Notes: generated from the sequence alone by a model not told the origin. A stretch of DNA of 64,000 nt from Halanaerobiales bacterium (GCA_022360715.1 JAKSCG010000137.1:1-64000), one strand, 5' to 3'. Positions 8,643 through 17,372 are shown, counted from the stretch's first letter. Program-made: numbers and translations.

Positions 8643-9782
8643 ATGAAAAAAGAACTGGCTAAGACCCTCTATCAAATTGCGGACGGGATTGAACAAGGGC
8701 ATTATGGAAAAAGGATTAGAATTGCTTTAACTACTATTGGCAGTGAACTGGGAGCGGAAGAACTGGTCAGGGGGGCTGAGCTTGCCGGAAAACGACTGCC
8801 CCAACTGGAGATTGTCCTGCTCGGTCCCCGGGTCGAAACAGAACTGGAATTGATCGAGACTGATTGCCTGGCCACAGCCCACCAAATCATGGAAGAAAAA
8901 CTGGATACAAATGAGATTGATGGTGCGGTTACCCTACATTATACTTTTCCGTTGGGAATAGCTACGGTTGGCCGGATCGTAAGTCCTGCCACCGGTAAGG
9001 AGATGCTGCTGGCAACTACGACCGGGACATCAGATACCGACCGGGTCAGCGCTTTATTAAAAAATACGATCTATGGAATTGCTACCGCCCGGGCGCTGCA
9101 AATTGAGGAACCAAGTGTTGGGATCTTGAATATTGAAGGGGCCAACCTGGCCGAGCGGAATTTAAAAAAATTATATGAACAAGGCTATCGGATCAATTTT
9201 GCTGAGTCAGCCCGCGAAGATGGAGGAGTGACCATGCGCGGGAATGACCTGTTGCAGGGAACGCCAGATATCATGGTCGTTGATTCCCTGACCGGTAATT
9301 TGTTAATGAAGGTATTTTCGGCCTTCGCAACCGGCGGCGGTTATGAGGCCACCGGCTATGGTTATGGACCCGGACTGGGTCCAGGCTATCAGCGCAATAT
9401 TGCGATTATCTCCCGGGCTTCCGGTGCCCCGGTGGTCGCCAATGCGATTGAGTATATTGCTCAGCTCAGCCGCCATCAGGTCAATAAGTTGCTGCAGGAT
9501 GAGCTGGAGCGGGCCGAAAAAGCCGGACTGAACGAAATAGTCGCAGATCTTAAGCAAAGCCGGCCGGCTCAGGAAAGCGTAGTCAAAGCTCCACCGACTA
9601 AATCAGTCGGGGAGGAAATACCGGGAATTGATATCCTGGAAATTGAAGAGGCCAAAGAGAGTCTCTGGCAGGTTGGGATCTATGCTGAAACCGGAATGGG
9701 TTGCACCGGGCCGGTTATACTGGTAGCAGAAGAGGACCTCACCTTGGCCAGGGAGAGCCTGGCGAACAATGGTTATAAATAA
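8643..9782 (+). CDS. grdD: Glycine reductase complex component C, alpha subunit
   Basis: 379 residues, similar to the PlsX-type phosphate acyltransferase family. The C-terminal motif GMGCTGPVI holds a conserved Cys (residue 354) known in GrdD as the acetyl acceptor. Start ATG 8643 lies ten bases after the grdC stop, with GAGGTGA overlapping that stop, so the two are translationally coupled. GrdC and GrdD work as one complex, making acetyl phosphate, which acetate kinase turns into ATP. Confidence 0.94.
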   Translation: MKKELAKTLYQIADGIEQGHYGKRIRIALTTIGSELGAEELVRGAELAGKRLPQLEIVLLGPRVETELELIETDCLATAHQIMEEKLDTNEIDGAVTLHYTFPLGIATVGRIVSPATGKEMLLATTTGTSDTDRVSALLKNTIYGIATARALQIEEPSVGILNIEGANLAERNLKKLYEQGYRINFAESAREDGGVTMRGNDLLQGTPDIMVVDSLTGNLLMKVFSAFATGGGYEATGYGYGPGLGPGYQRNIAIISRASGAPVVANAIEYIAQLSRHQVNKLLQDELERAEKAGLNEIVADLKQSRPAQESVVKAPPTKSVGEEIPGIDILEIEEAKESLWQVGIYAETGMGCTGPVILVAEEDLTLARESLANNGYK

Positions 9783-9863
9783 TAACCTGTGATATTTTAC
9801 TATTACCTGTTAATATATTATACTAACGATAGGAAGAATCAAAGCGGGGAAGGGGGTGGAGAG

Positions 9864-10904
9864 ATGAAAGAGGAGATCAAATTGACCAGTTATAGTACAA
9901 CTGCCGGTTGAGCTGCTAAAATGGGTCCGGCGGACCTGTCACAAGTTTTGCGACAAGTAAAATTTAGTAGTGCTGCTCAAGAATTATTGGTCGGGTTAGA
10001 TAAATCCGATGATGCAATTGCTTATTTACTAAATAAAGAGACGGTGATTATTCAATCGGTCGACTTTTTTACTCCGATTGTTGATGACCCCTATACCTTT
10101 GGCCAGATTGCCGCAGCCAATGCCCTCAGTGATATCTATGCGATGGGCGGGAAGCCGCTGCTGGCAATGAATGTAGTCTGCTTTCCCTCCTGCCTGGAAA
10201 AAGAAATATTGGTTGAGATTTTGCAAGGAGGGGCCGATAAAGTAGCAGAAGCCGGGGCGATTATTGCCGGCGGTCATACGATCAAAGATGATGAACCCAA
10301 ATACGGACTTTCCGTGACCGGACTGGTTAAGCCGAAACATCTCTTAACTAATTCCGGGGCAAAGATCGGAGATCAATTAATCCTGACCAAGCCACTGGGT
10401 ATGGGAATTATTTCAACTGCGCTCAAAGCCGGGTTGGCTGAGCAGGCGATTACTTTACCGGCTACAGAAGCGATGGCTACCTTAAATGACAAAGCGGTCG
10501 AACCGATGAACCGGATTGGCGCTAATGCCTGTACCGATATAACCGGTTTTGGATTCCTCGGTCACCTCTGGGAGATGGCCCGGGGAAGTGATGTGGCGAT
10601 TACGATTAAAGCGACAGAAGTTCCAATCTTTAATGGGGTGACGGAATTTGCTGCCATGGGCTTAGTTCCCGGGGGGGCTTATTCTAACCGGGACTATCTG
10701 GCTGATCAAATTAAAATCGCCGCACATGTTCCGACTGGTTTAACTGATATTTTCTTTGATCCTCAGACCTCGGGTGGTTTATTGATCGCAGTGCCGGGCG
10801 GGAGGGTAGCTGATTTTATCACTGCCTTAGCTTCCGCCGGAGTAGAACAGGCCAGGGTAATTGGTGAGGTTACTGCCAATGGGGCCGGTATTAACGTTGA
10901 ATAA
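9864..10904 (+). CDS. selD: Selenide, water dikinase, selenocysteine-containing
   Basis: Makes selenophosphate from selenide and ATP, the selenium donor for Sec-tRNA. 346 residues when TGA at 9909-9911 is read as selenocysteine (Sec16) in TTAGUAAKMGP; the family has Cys or Sec here as the catalytic residue. ATG 9864 follows GGGAAGGGGGTGGAG. Later motifs include AANALSDIYAMGG and CTDITGFGFLGH. It is placed 81 bases after grdD and before a terminator, so it is probably the last gene of the operon, tying selenium supply to demand. A caller blind to Sec starts at the later ATG 9921. Confidence 0.96.
9909..9937 (+). promoter_or_regulatory. bSECIS-like hairpin of selD
   Basis: Twelve bases after the UGA, GGTCC (9924-9928) pairs perfectly with GGACC (9932-9936) over a GGC triloop, with a flanking G-T pair. 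It is compact and well placed for SelB binding. Confidence 0.68.
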
Positions 10905-10927
10905 TTTGAAGGATTAAGTTATGAACG

Positions 10928-10958
10928 GAGTTCATCTGTCAAGATGGACTCTTTTTTT
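10928..10958 (+). terminator. Terminator of the grd-selD operon
   Basis: GAGTTCATCT (10928-10937) pairs with AGATGGACTC (10942-10951, one G-T pair), loop GTCA, followed by seven T. It ends the operon 24 bases after selD. Confidence 0.88.
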
Positions 10959-11031
10959 GCTGTGCCCGATAAGGATGACAGCTTTGTGGTAAAAGATTGT
11001 TCTAAGCTAACTCTGGTAGGGTGACTTGTTC

Positions 11032-11075
11032 TTGACAAAAAAATATACCAATAGTATAATTATATCACTGGTATA
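11032..11075 (+). promoter_or_regulatory. Promoter with overlapping palindromic operator (TetR type)
   Basis: TTGACA 11032-11037 and TATAAT 11055-11060, spacer 17. The inverted repeat TATACCA (11044-11050) and TGGTATA (11069-11075) brackets the -10 box. The gene pair downstream encodes a TetR-family protein, so autoregulation through this palindrome is likely; the match is by eye. Confidence 0.7.
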
Positions 11076-11099
11076 ATAAGACAAAAGGAAGTGAAGAAC

Positions 11100-12233
11100 A
11101 TGAAGTTTCAATTTCCGGTGGGTTTTCAACCCTTTCATGAAAACAACCTATTAAATTTTCAACTAAACCGTTGGTACTCTCTGGGGATTTTTCCCTATGC
11201 TGAAGTAGAGGAAGCGGCCAAGAAAATCAGGGGGTTTGAGGATGCGAAAAACGTATTTAAAGAGTTAGCAGAAAAAGCTATTCAAACCGATGCCTGGCTT
11301 AAGGGGGCTACTTATCTTCGCGCTGCTGAATTTTTCTCCTTAGGTGAAGATCCTGAAAAGGGAAAACTTTATGACGCTTGTATGAAAGCATATAAAAAAG
11401 CTTATTCCGAAGAACCGATTATTAATGAACAAATTTCTTATGAACAAGGATATTTACCTGTAATGCGCGTTATGTCGGACAAAGAAAGTAAAGGATGGAT
11501 CGTCTTACATGGAGGATATGATTCCTTTATCCAAGAACTTTATCCTTTTTGTCGAATTTTAGTTGACGTTGGTTATGATGTCATCATGTTTGAAGGCCCG
11601 GGACAAGGGGAAGCCCTTAACAAATATGGAATGAAATTAACTGAGCAATGGGAAAAGCCGGTGACTAAAGTTCTCGATCATTACGGAATTGATAATGTAA
11701 CATTATTAGGAATCTCTTTGGGAGGCTATTTAGCAGCCCGAGCAGCTGCTTATGAAAAAAGGGTCCAGCGGGTCATTCTTTATGATATTATTTACGATTT
11801 CTATCAAGCTTTCTTAAGTAAAGTACCCCAAAAAGCTCAGGAGATGGTTGAACAGTTTTTACCTTTGGCAGATAGCCCATTTTGGAAAAAAGCAGAGCAG
11901 CAGATCTCGGAAAATCTCTTTTCGCAATGGTTACTTTTACACGGGTATCATGTCTTTGGCGTCAACACGGTTCCCCAATATTTAAAAACTTTGCAGAAAT
12001 ACAATACAAAAGAGATTTCCAAATATATAACTCAGGATGTTCTGCTGCTGGCCGGTGAAGAGGATATTTATACCCAGTTTTTTGAAGAACAAAAAAATGC
12101 TCTGATTAACGCCAATTCTGTCTCCGGTAGAATCTTTAACAAAAGTGAATCAGCTTCTCATCATTGTCAAATAGGAAATATTAAACTGGCCTTTGATTAT
12201 ATGTTAGAATGGCTTGAGGGGAAGAGAAAATGA
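11100..12233 (+). CDS. Alpha/beta hydrolase family protein
   Basis: 377 residues starting at ATG 11100; the in-frame GTG 11091 is rejected because the ribosome site AAAAGGAAG would overlap it. The N-terminal 120 residues form a helical lid-like extension; the core follows with VLHGGYDSF (oxyanion region near 140), FEGPGQGEAL and the nucleophile elbow GISLGGYLA (Ser about 206). A late Asp (GEEDIYTQ) and His (ASHHCQ) complete a plausible triad. The FEGPGQGE block is seen in large DUF1100/FrsA-like and dipeptidyl-peptidase-like esterases. Substrate unknown. It overlaps the TetR gene (ATGA), so the two form one operon. Confidence 0.85.
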   Translation: MKFQFPVGFQPFHENNLLNFQLNRWYSLGIFPYAEVEEAAKKIRGFEDAKNVFKELAEKAIQTDAWLKGATYLRAAEFFSLGEDPEKGKLYDACMKAYKKAYSEEPIINEQISYEQGYLPVMRVMSDKESKGWIVLHGGYDSFIQELYPFCRILVDVGYDVIMFEGPGQGEALNKYGMKLTEQWEKPVTKVLDHYGIDNVTLLGISLGGYLAARAAAYEKRVQRVILYDIIYDFYQAFLSKVPQKAQEMVEQFLPLADSPFWKKAEQQISENLFSQWLLLHGYHVFGVNTVPQYLKTLQKYNTKEISKYITQDVLLLAGEEDIYTQFFEEQKNALINANSVSGRIFNKSESASHHCQIGNIKLAFDYMLEWLEGKRK

Positions 12234-12946
12234 TCGATTCCTGGGTAGCCAAAAAAGGTGATCTCCGCAAAAAAGAATTTATCACCACTGCGATTAAAAT
12301 ATTTACAGTCAAAGGTTATGAAAAGACGTCGATCAATGATATCTTAAAAGAGATGAAGATTACAAAAGGGGCTTTCTATTACTATTTTGCATCAAAAGAA
12401 GCACTCCTCAACGAAATAGTCAATAATCTAGTGGATGACATTGAAATAACTGTTCAAAAAAATGCGGCACGAGATGATTTATCTACAGTTGACAAACTGG
12501 AACGAATTTTTTATGCAACAAATCAGTATCGAAAAAATAATCAATCAGCATACCTGCAGTTATATGAGTTGCAGAAAAAAGATGAAAATGCGTTCATTGC
12601 AAGAAAATTTCTCCAAAAAGCATTAGCGGTAACTCTAGAGCAGATGCAAGCGATCATCAACCAAGGAGTTGCCGAAGGAATCTTTAACACGGCTAATCCG
12701 AGAGAAGCAGCTGAACTATACATCCGGTTAAGCTCTCTGGGCAAGGAAAAAGTGATCGATACTCTGACCAATAGCTCTAACAGTAACGACAGTAAGCGGC
12801 AGTCTGAGCAGATTAAAGATATTATCATTTTTTATCAAGAAACCATGGAAAGAATACTGGGAGCAAAAAAGGGAACCCTGGATTTTTTTCAGACTGAAAA
12901 TGGAATAATTGACCTCGTCCAGTTTTTTGATAAAGATAAACAGTAA
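12230..12946 (+). CDS. TetR/AcrR family transcriptional regulator
   Basis: 238 residues. The N-terminal helix-turn-helix is clear: KEFITTAIKIFTVKGYEKT, then INDILKEMKITKGAFYYYF and SKEALLNEIV. The C-terminal domain is a helical ligand pocket without recognisable relatives. The ATG overlaps the hydrolase stop. The palindrome at 11044-11075 is its probable operator. The inducer is unknown, perhaps a substrate of the hydrolase. Confidence 0.9.
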   Translation: MIDSWVAKKGDLRKKEFITTAIKIFTVKGYEKTSINDILKEMKITKGAFYYYFASKEALLNEIVNNLVDDIEITVQKNAARDDLSTVDKLERIFYATNQYRKNNQSAYLQLYELQKKDENAFIARKFLQKALAVTLEQMQAIINQGVAEGIFNTANPREAAELYIRLSSLGKEKVIDTLTNSSNSNDSKRQSEQIKDIIIFYQETMERILGAKKGTLDFFQTENGIIDLVQFFDKDKQ

Positions 12947-13026
12947 TAAATCGTCAAATCATGTTTACATAAACACTAAATATATATTATACTATACTTG
13001 GTTATGGGTGGCCTATGCCCATGATG
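12946..13026 (+). repeat. Relic copy of the tRNA-Sec promoter and 5' part
   Basis: This 81-base stretch aligns along its length with 14200-14280, which contains the promoter and first 22 bases of tRNA-Sec. Shared blocks include GTCAAATCATGTTTACA, AATATATATTATA and TGCCCATG. After 13026 the copies part: no anticodon, variable or T arm follows here. TTTACA (12964-12969) and TATACT (12988-12993) remain, so the relic may now serve as the promoter of the serine hydrolase downstream. Confidence 0.8.
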
Positions 13027-13079
13027 CTTTTCACAACTGAAAGGCGGCTCATAAATTAAAGAGGGAGGAATCATAAAAG

Positions 13080-14141
13080 GTGAGTTCATTAAATGAATCG
13101 TTTTTTAATCATATTGTAGAAAAAATGACCACAAAAAGAAATGTTTTTGGAAGTGTGCTATGTGTTGAAAAAGGTGATAATACTATTTCTTGGGTTGGTG
13201 GAGCGGGAAATATAAAAGAAGATGATCAATATTTTATTGCAAGTGTAACTAAACTTTACATAACAGCAGTCATTTTTAAATTAAAGGCAGAAAACCAACT
13301 AAAATTAGAGGATAAAATATCTAAATATCTTTGTGATGATCTTATTCGAGGGATACATGTTATGAACGAGAAGGAGTATTCTAATGACATTACAATTTTA
13401 CAGCTTATATCTAATACATCAGGAATCCCAGACTATTTTTCTCAAAAACAATCTAATGGAAAAAAACCTGCTTTAGAGCTATTAAACGGAAAAGATGAGC
13501 CCTGGCCATTAGAAAAAACACTGACCATAGTAAAGACAATAAAACCCAAGTTTAGGCCTGGCCAAAAAGGAAAAGTTAATTATTCGGATACAAACTATCA
13601 GCTTTTAGGTAAAATCATTGAAATTATTACCGGAAAGAGCATTCAGGATGTATTTAAAAAGTTTATTTTTGATGAATTAAATCTCTCCAAAACTTATGTA
13701 TATGAAGATGTAAAAGATTCAATACCTGTACCGATGTACTATAAATCTAAAGCTATTCATCTCCCCAATTATATGGCTTCGATTACTCCTGAGGGAGGTA
13801 TTGTATCAACCGCCAAAGAAACAATGATATTTTTAAAAGCCTTTTTCAGTGGATATTTTTTCCCTAAAGCAGAGATAAATGAAATGAAAAAATGGAATTT
13901 AAACTTTCCTCCCCCGGGACTATTCTTTTATGGGATTGGATTAGAAAGATTATGGGTACCGAGATTTATAACACCTTTTAAGCCGATTAAAGAAATATTA
14001 GGGTTTTGGGGTCAATCTGGGGCTTTTGCGTTTTTTAATCCTGAAACTGACTTATACTTTACTGGAACAGTTAATCAACTAAGTGGATTTGGACATAGTG
14101 CCGCTTTTAAAGCAATGATAAAAATAATAAAATCCATATAA
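13080..14141 (+). CDS. Serine hydrolase of the beta-lactamase / penicillin-binding protein family
   Basis: 353 residues. The SxxK motif is SVTK (S55, K58) in IASVTKLYIT, and YSD (Y168) in VNYSDTNYQLLG stands for the YxN motif; a glycine-rich ITPEGGIVST follows. This is the class C / AmpH / esterase fold. No signal peptide is apparent, so a cytoplasmic esterase or peptidase is as likely as a cell-wall enzyme. The GTG start follows GAGGGAGGA at a long spacing. The gene lies between the tRNA-Sec relic and the intact tRNA-Sec gene and is AT-richer than the grd genes, which suggests arrival by transfer. Confidence 0.85.
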   Translation: MSSLNESFFNHIVEKMTTKRNVFGSVLCVEKGDNTISWVGGAGNIKEDDQYFIASVTKLYITAVIFKLKAENQLKLEDKISKYLCDDLIRGIHVMNEKEYSNDITILQLISNTSGIPDYFSQKQSNGKKPALELLNGKDEPWPLEKTLTIVKTIKPKFRPGQKGKVNYSDTNYQLLGKIIEIITGKSIQDVFKKFIFDELNLSKTYVYEDVKDSIPVPMYYKSKAIHLPNYMASITPEGGIVSTAKETMIFLKAFFSGYFFPKAEINEMKKWNLNFPPPGLFFYGIGLERLWVPRFITPFKPIKEILGFWGQSGAFAFFNPETDLYFTGTVNQLSGFGHSAAFKAMIKIIKSI

Positions 14142-14217
14142 AAAGTTATATTCTGCACGACATCGTTGTAAACATAAATAAAGATTATCAAATAACAAAA
14201 TAAATTGTCAAATCATG

Positions 14218-14246
14218 TTTACAAACCGCTTAATATATATTATAAT
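14218..14246 (+). promoter_or_regulatory. Promoter of tRNA-Sec
   Basis: TTTACA (14218-14223), 17-base spacer, TATAAT (14241-14246). The mature tRNA 5' end lies 13 bases downstream, so the transcript would have almost no leader. Confidence 0.8.
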
Positions 14247-14258
14247 ATACTCGGTTGT

Positions 14259-14357
14259 GGGGGTGGCTGTGCCCATGGTGGGCACCTCGGACTTCAAATC
14301 CGGTGGCAGGACGGTAGACCGCTCTGTGGTGGGTTCGATTCCCACACATTCCCGCCA
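14259..14357 (+). tRNA. selC: tRNA-Sec (anticodon TCA)
   Basis: A 99-base long-form tRNA. Acceptor strand GGGGGTGG (14259-14266) faces ACATTCCC (14346-14353), then G and an encoded CCA. The D arm has a 6-bp stem, GTGCCC with GGGCAC, and a 5-base loop; the anticodon loop is CTTCAAA with TCA at 14294-14296; there is a long variable arm (CAGGACGG with CCGCTCTG); the T arm is GTGGG-TTCGATT-CCCAC. All are hallmarks of bacterial tRNA-Sec. The acceptor has two adjacent G-T pairs and a G-A mismatch at the eighth position. The prophage integrase gene begins about 110 bases downstream, so the 3' part is probably the attL site. Confidence 0.95.
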
Positions 14358-14374
14358 TTGTTATATCAAAGAAT

Positions 14375-14411
14375 AAAGCCCGCTAACACATGTTATGTAA
14401 GGCGGGCTTTT
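14375..14411 (+). terminator. Terminator after tRNA-Sec
   Basis: AAAGCCCGC (14375-14383) pairs with GCGGGCTTT (14402-14410), with a T run to 14411. On the other strand the A run also ends in T, so it may terminate the integrase transcript as well. Confidence 0.8.
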
Positions 14412-14429
14412 GATTAAAAAATATATTGG

Positions 14430-14451
14430 CGGTGCCCAAACGGTGCCCAAA
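14430..14451 (+). repeat. Tandem 11-bp repeat beside the integrase gene
   Basis: CGGTGCCCAAA occurs twice head to tail (14430-14440, 14441-14451), between the tRNA terminator and the integrase stop. Tandem short repeats in this place are typical arm-type sites for tyrosine integrases or excisionases. Function inferred from position. Confidence 0.5.
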
Positions 14452-14466
14452 AATAATAAAAAAAAT

Positions 14467-15615
14467 TTATGACAGTACTGAATCGAGTTTTTCAGCTGCT
14501 TCTTTTTGCATGTTTGGGGTAACATGAGAATATGTATCTAAAGTGGTAGATATAACAGAATGGCCTAACATTTCTTGAACTATTTTGGGATTGACATCTG
14601 CTTTTAGCATCATTGTTGCAAATGTATGTCTTAATACATGAATAGTATACATATCTGATAATCCGGCTTTTTTTCTTGCTTTCCTATATCGTTTATTAAC
14701 GGTGCTTGGATTGTATATAGTGCCGTTTTCCTTACAAAAAACAAGATCTAATGAGTTGTATTCAGATTGTAGGAATAACCGAATTTCTGTCTGCCTCTTT
14801 TTATGTTTTTTTAAAACATTAATAACAGCATCAGTAATGCTTATTGATCTGGTACTAGACAAGTTTTTAGTTCCTTTTATCATCGTCCCTGTACCCATTT
14901 TTGTTACTAATACCTGCCTTACTCTAATGGTTTTATTTTCAAGATCAACATCTTCCCATCTAAGCCCCAATAGTTCGCTTCTTCTCATACCCGTCCGTAA
15001 AGCAACAAAAATAAAAGAATACATCCAGGGATCATTTTCTACAGTGTTTAATAATTTTTTAACCTGGACTTTTGTCATGGCTACTATTTTGTTTTTCTTC
15101 TCAGGTTTTGGAGCATCCACAGCCCTTATAGGGTTGTATTTTATTCTTTGCCACTTTACGGCCTGATTTAAAGATTTTGATAATATCCTATAATGTTGTA
15201 ATAGTGTTTTTTCCGAAAGGCCTCCAGGCTGTCCATCTTTCCTTCCTTTAACACGTTTTTTGTTTAAGTATGTTTGTATATGCATTGGATGAAGCTGATC
15301 CAACTTAATAGCACCTAGAGCTGGTATTATATGAGTATTTACGATCATAGTATATCCATCATAAGTAGTCCCGGCTAATTGGGATTCCGCATAGTTTTCA
15401 AGCCAATACAAGAGGTATTCCTTAACAGTATAACCCCCAGGATCAACTACAATTCCCTGGTCCCTTTCAGCAATCTTTTGGGCTATCCAAACCTGGGCAT
15501 CCCTTTTCCGGTTAAATGTTTTCGCCTTTCTTTTTCGCCGACCAGTAGATGGATCTTTACCCATTTCAACAAAGGCTTTATATTTGCCATTTTCTTTTTC
15601 GGTAATTCGCGGCAT
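14467..15615 (-). CDS. int: Phage tyrosine integrase
   Basis: 382 residues with three domains: an N-terminal arm-binding domain (about 1-60, AP2-like, RITEKENGKYKAFVEMGKDP), a SAM-like core-binding domain (about 60-165) and a catalytic domain. Catalytic residues read R211 (TGMRRSELLG), H326 and R329 (HVLRHTFATM), H352 (GHSVISTT) and the nucleophile Y362 (DTYSHV). It integrates and excises the prophage at tRNA-Sec. The gene ends close to the tRNA, as usual for phages that use tRNA genes. Confidence 0.96.
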   Translation of the reverse strand: MPRITEKENGKYKAFVEMGKDPSTGRRKRKAKTFNRKRDAQVWIAQKIAERDQGIVVDPGGYTVKEYLLYWLENYAESQLAGTTYDGYTMIVNTHIIPALGAIKLDQLHPMHIQTYLNKKRVKGRKDGQPGGLSEKTLLQHYRILSKSLNQAVKWQRIKYNPIRAVDAPKPEKKNKIVAMTKVQVKKLLNTVENDPWMYSFIFVALRTGMRRSELLGLRWEDVDLENKTIRVRQVLVTKMGTGTMIKGTKNLSSTRSISITDAVINVLKKHKKRQTEIRLFLQSEYNSLDLVFCKENGTIYNPSTVNKRYRKARKKAGLSDMYTIHVLRHTFATMMLKADVNPKIVQEMLGHSVISTTLDTYSHVTPNMQKEAAEKLDSVLS

Positions 15616-15627
15616 TATTATCCTCCT

Positions 15628-16452
15628 TTAATCTGATAATACAGAATATATTTTGACTGCATAATCGCTATCTTGATACTTAGGCAACACAAAATTAAGA
15701 ATTGTTTTTTTGTCTTCAGATTTCAAATATTCTTTCCAAGTATCAGAAAAATGATATAAAACTTCTAAAATACTGTTTTCGTTGTTTCCTAAGCCTATAG
15801 TAATAAAGGGCTTGTTTTTGTTATAAGTATAAAGAAAAATTAAAGGAATATTTATGCTTTCTTTAGTAAGATAATATTTAGAAATAATAATATATTGATT
15901 CAATATATTTGCTACTATGTCATAATTGGTTTCATTAATTTTCTCTATATAAAATTTATGATTAATAAGATGTTTATAATAAGATAAAAAAGACATAAAT
16001 TGTTTTAACCAGGCCAATTGCTCTTCTTTTTTGTTTATATTTTTTCGATAATAATCATATGAAGTTTTTAATAATTTTTCAGGTTTAACTTTGATTTTAC
16101 TAAAGTCTGCTTGAGACAAAAAATAGTCAGGATATTTAAACAATTGATAATATCTAATTGTTTTTTGATTAAAGATTTTATTCTCATAAATAAATTCTTT
16201 TTGATTTATTTCACCAAGTAATTCATAGTATGTTAAAAATAATCCCAATCCTTGATTTTTTTCAATCATGACTTTCCATCTGAAAATTTCATCTTCAGTT
16301 GCCTTTTGATATTGATTTTCTGGTATACTATCCAGCCAATTGTCAATAGAAGCAATTGCTATTTCATATAATTCATTTGAAGCATACATTCCAGCTGGCA
16401 TAATTATTAATATCAAAATCAAAAGGACAACAATTTTTTTGGTTTTCTTCAC
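15628..16452 (-). CDS. Exported protein of unknown function, lysogeny region
   Basis: 274 residues from GTG 16452, chosen because AAGGAGAGG lies just upstream on the minus strand; a longer frame exists from 16494. KKTKKIVVLLILILIIMPA is a clear signal peptide or anchor, and MYAS may be the cleavage region. The rest is helical, rich in Lys, Asn, Ile and Tyr, with no known motif. It sits between integrase and ImmA, is expressed against the lytic genes, and so may be made in the lysogen, perhaps as a conversion or exclusion gene. Confidence 0.65.
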   Translation of the reverse strand: MKKTKKIVVLLILILIIMPAGMYASNELYEIAIASIDNWLDSIPENQYQKATEDEIFRWKVMIEKNQGLGLFLTYYELLGEINQKEFIYENKIFNQKTIRYYQLFKYPDYFLSQADFSKIKVKPEKLLKTSYDYYRKNINKKEEQLAWLKQFMSFLSYYKHLINHKFYIEKINETNYDIVANILNQYIIISKYYLTKESINIPLIFLYTYNKNKPFITIGLGNNENSILEVLYHFSDTWKEYLKSEDKKTILNFVLPKYQDSDYAVKIYSVLSD

Positions 16453-16529
16453 AATAATCCTCTCCTTATTTTTAATTGTTTGTCGAAAAAACACGAACTG
16501 ATGTTTGTTTTCTTTAGTTTAAAAAAACT

Positions 16530-16991
16530 CTACCATAGAGTATGTCCTATTATTTCTCCTATTTTTATTTTAACTAATTGAACCGGCACTTCTAATTCCG
16601 AAGCTATTGAACTTAAATCCCCTCCTAATAAATCTTTTAAATTTTTTTCATTGATCAATAAATTTGCCGCAAATTTGTTGGCTTCTAACTCAAATTTTCC
16701 TGGTGCAAAGCAAGTATACTCATCAATAAAAAATTTACTTCCATTATCATTATGTAATACGGCGTGCCCTAATTCATGGGCTAATACAAAACGATTCATG
16801 GTATATGACATGCCAGATTTAATTCCGATTATTCTTTCATTTTGCCGTGTATCAAATGTATATATACCCTTAATATGTTCGCTAAATGCATGAAAATAGA
16901 CATTTATCCCTATATGGTTAGCAATGTCAAATGGGTCTCTGGAAGAGGTTGCCGATACAAGTTCGCTAACTTTTTTGCTTATGTAAGATAT
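16530..16991 (-). CDS. ImmA/IrrE family metallopeptidase, probable ATA start
   Basis: The Zn motif HELGHAVLH and the downstream Glu (FELEANKFAANLL) identify the ImmA/IrrE family, which cleaves phage or ICE repressors after DNA damage. The first ATG (16811) would leave out the N-terminal third, yet the frame is open and family-like to 16991 (YISKKVSELV, DPFDIANHIG). The ribosome site AAGGAGGTG lies at the repressor's last codons; the only start-like codons at proper distance are ATA (16991) or ATA (16982). I propose ATA 16991, 153 residues. It is coupled to the repressor gene, its likely target. Confidence 0.8.
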   Translation of the reverse strand: MSYISKKVSELVSATSSRDPFDIANHIGINVYFHAFSEHIKGIYTFDTRQNERIIGIKSGMSYTMNRFVLAHELGHAVLHNDNGSKFFIDEYTCFAPGKFELEANKFAANLLINEKNLKDLLGGDLSSIASELEVPVQLVKIKIGEIIGHTLW

Positions 16992-16994
16992 ATT

Positions 16995-17348
16995 TTACAC
17001 CTCCTTGTTGGTTTTTTTGTCCCGGTCTCTTAACATCCTGAGAAAATTAATAACACTTTCTTTATCCTCCTCGGTAATTATCTCACCATCCAGGAATACA
17101 TTATAGCGGTTTAAAAGTTCCTTTACCTCGGTGTTATACTCTATTTTATTTTTAATTTCAGATAACAATGCGTCAGGCGGTAAGTTAAGTGCTTCTGCTA
17201 ATTTATTAAGATTGTCTAACCTGGGTTTTCTCCGGCCATTTTCTATATCAGATATAAAAGAAATTGATAAACCCGTTTTTTTTGATAAATCTTTTAAAGT
17301 AAAATTGTTCTTTTTTCTTAATTTCCTTATTTTGGCACCTATGTTCAT
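16995..17348 (-). CDS. Phage repressor, XRE family (CI-like)
   Basis: 117 residues. N-terminal helix-turn-helix: GAKIRKLRKKNNFTLKDLSK, then TGLSISFISDIENGRRKP. The rest is a short helical tail, not a LexA-type self-cleaving domain, so removal probably needs the ImmA-like peptidase next to it. It is transcribed from a promoter that overlaps a 17-bp operator (17384-17400), suggesting autoregulation. ATG 17348 has GAGGAGGAAT upstream. Confidence 0.9.
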   Translation of the reverse strand: MNIGAKIRKLRKKNNFTLKDLSKKTGLSISFISDIENGRRKPRLDNLNKLAEALNLPPDALLSEIKNKIEYNTEVKELLNRYNVFLDGEIITEEDKESVINFLRMLRDRDKKTNKEV

Positions 17349-17372
17349 TGTCTATTCCTCCTCAACAAATTA

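Noticed and set aside
3996-9557. Many long minus-strand open frames opposite the grd genes
   Set aside because: They mirror the strong codon bias of well-supported plus-strand genes, lack ribosome sites and match no family.
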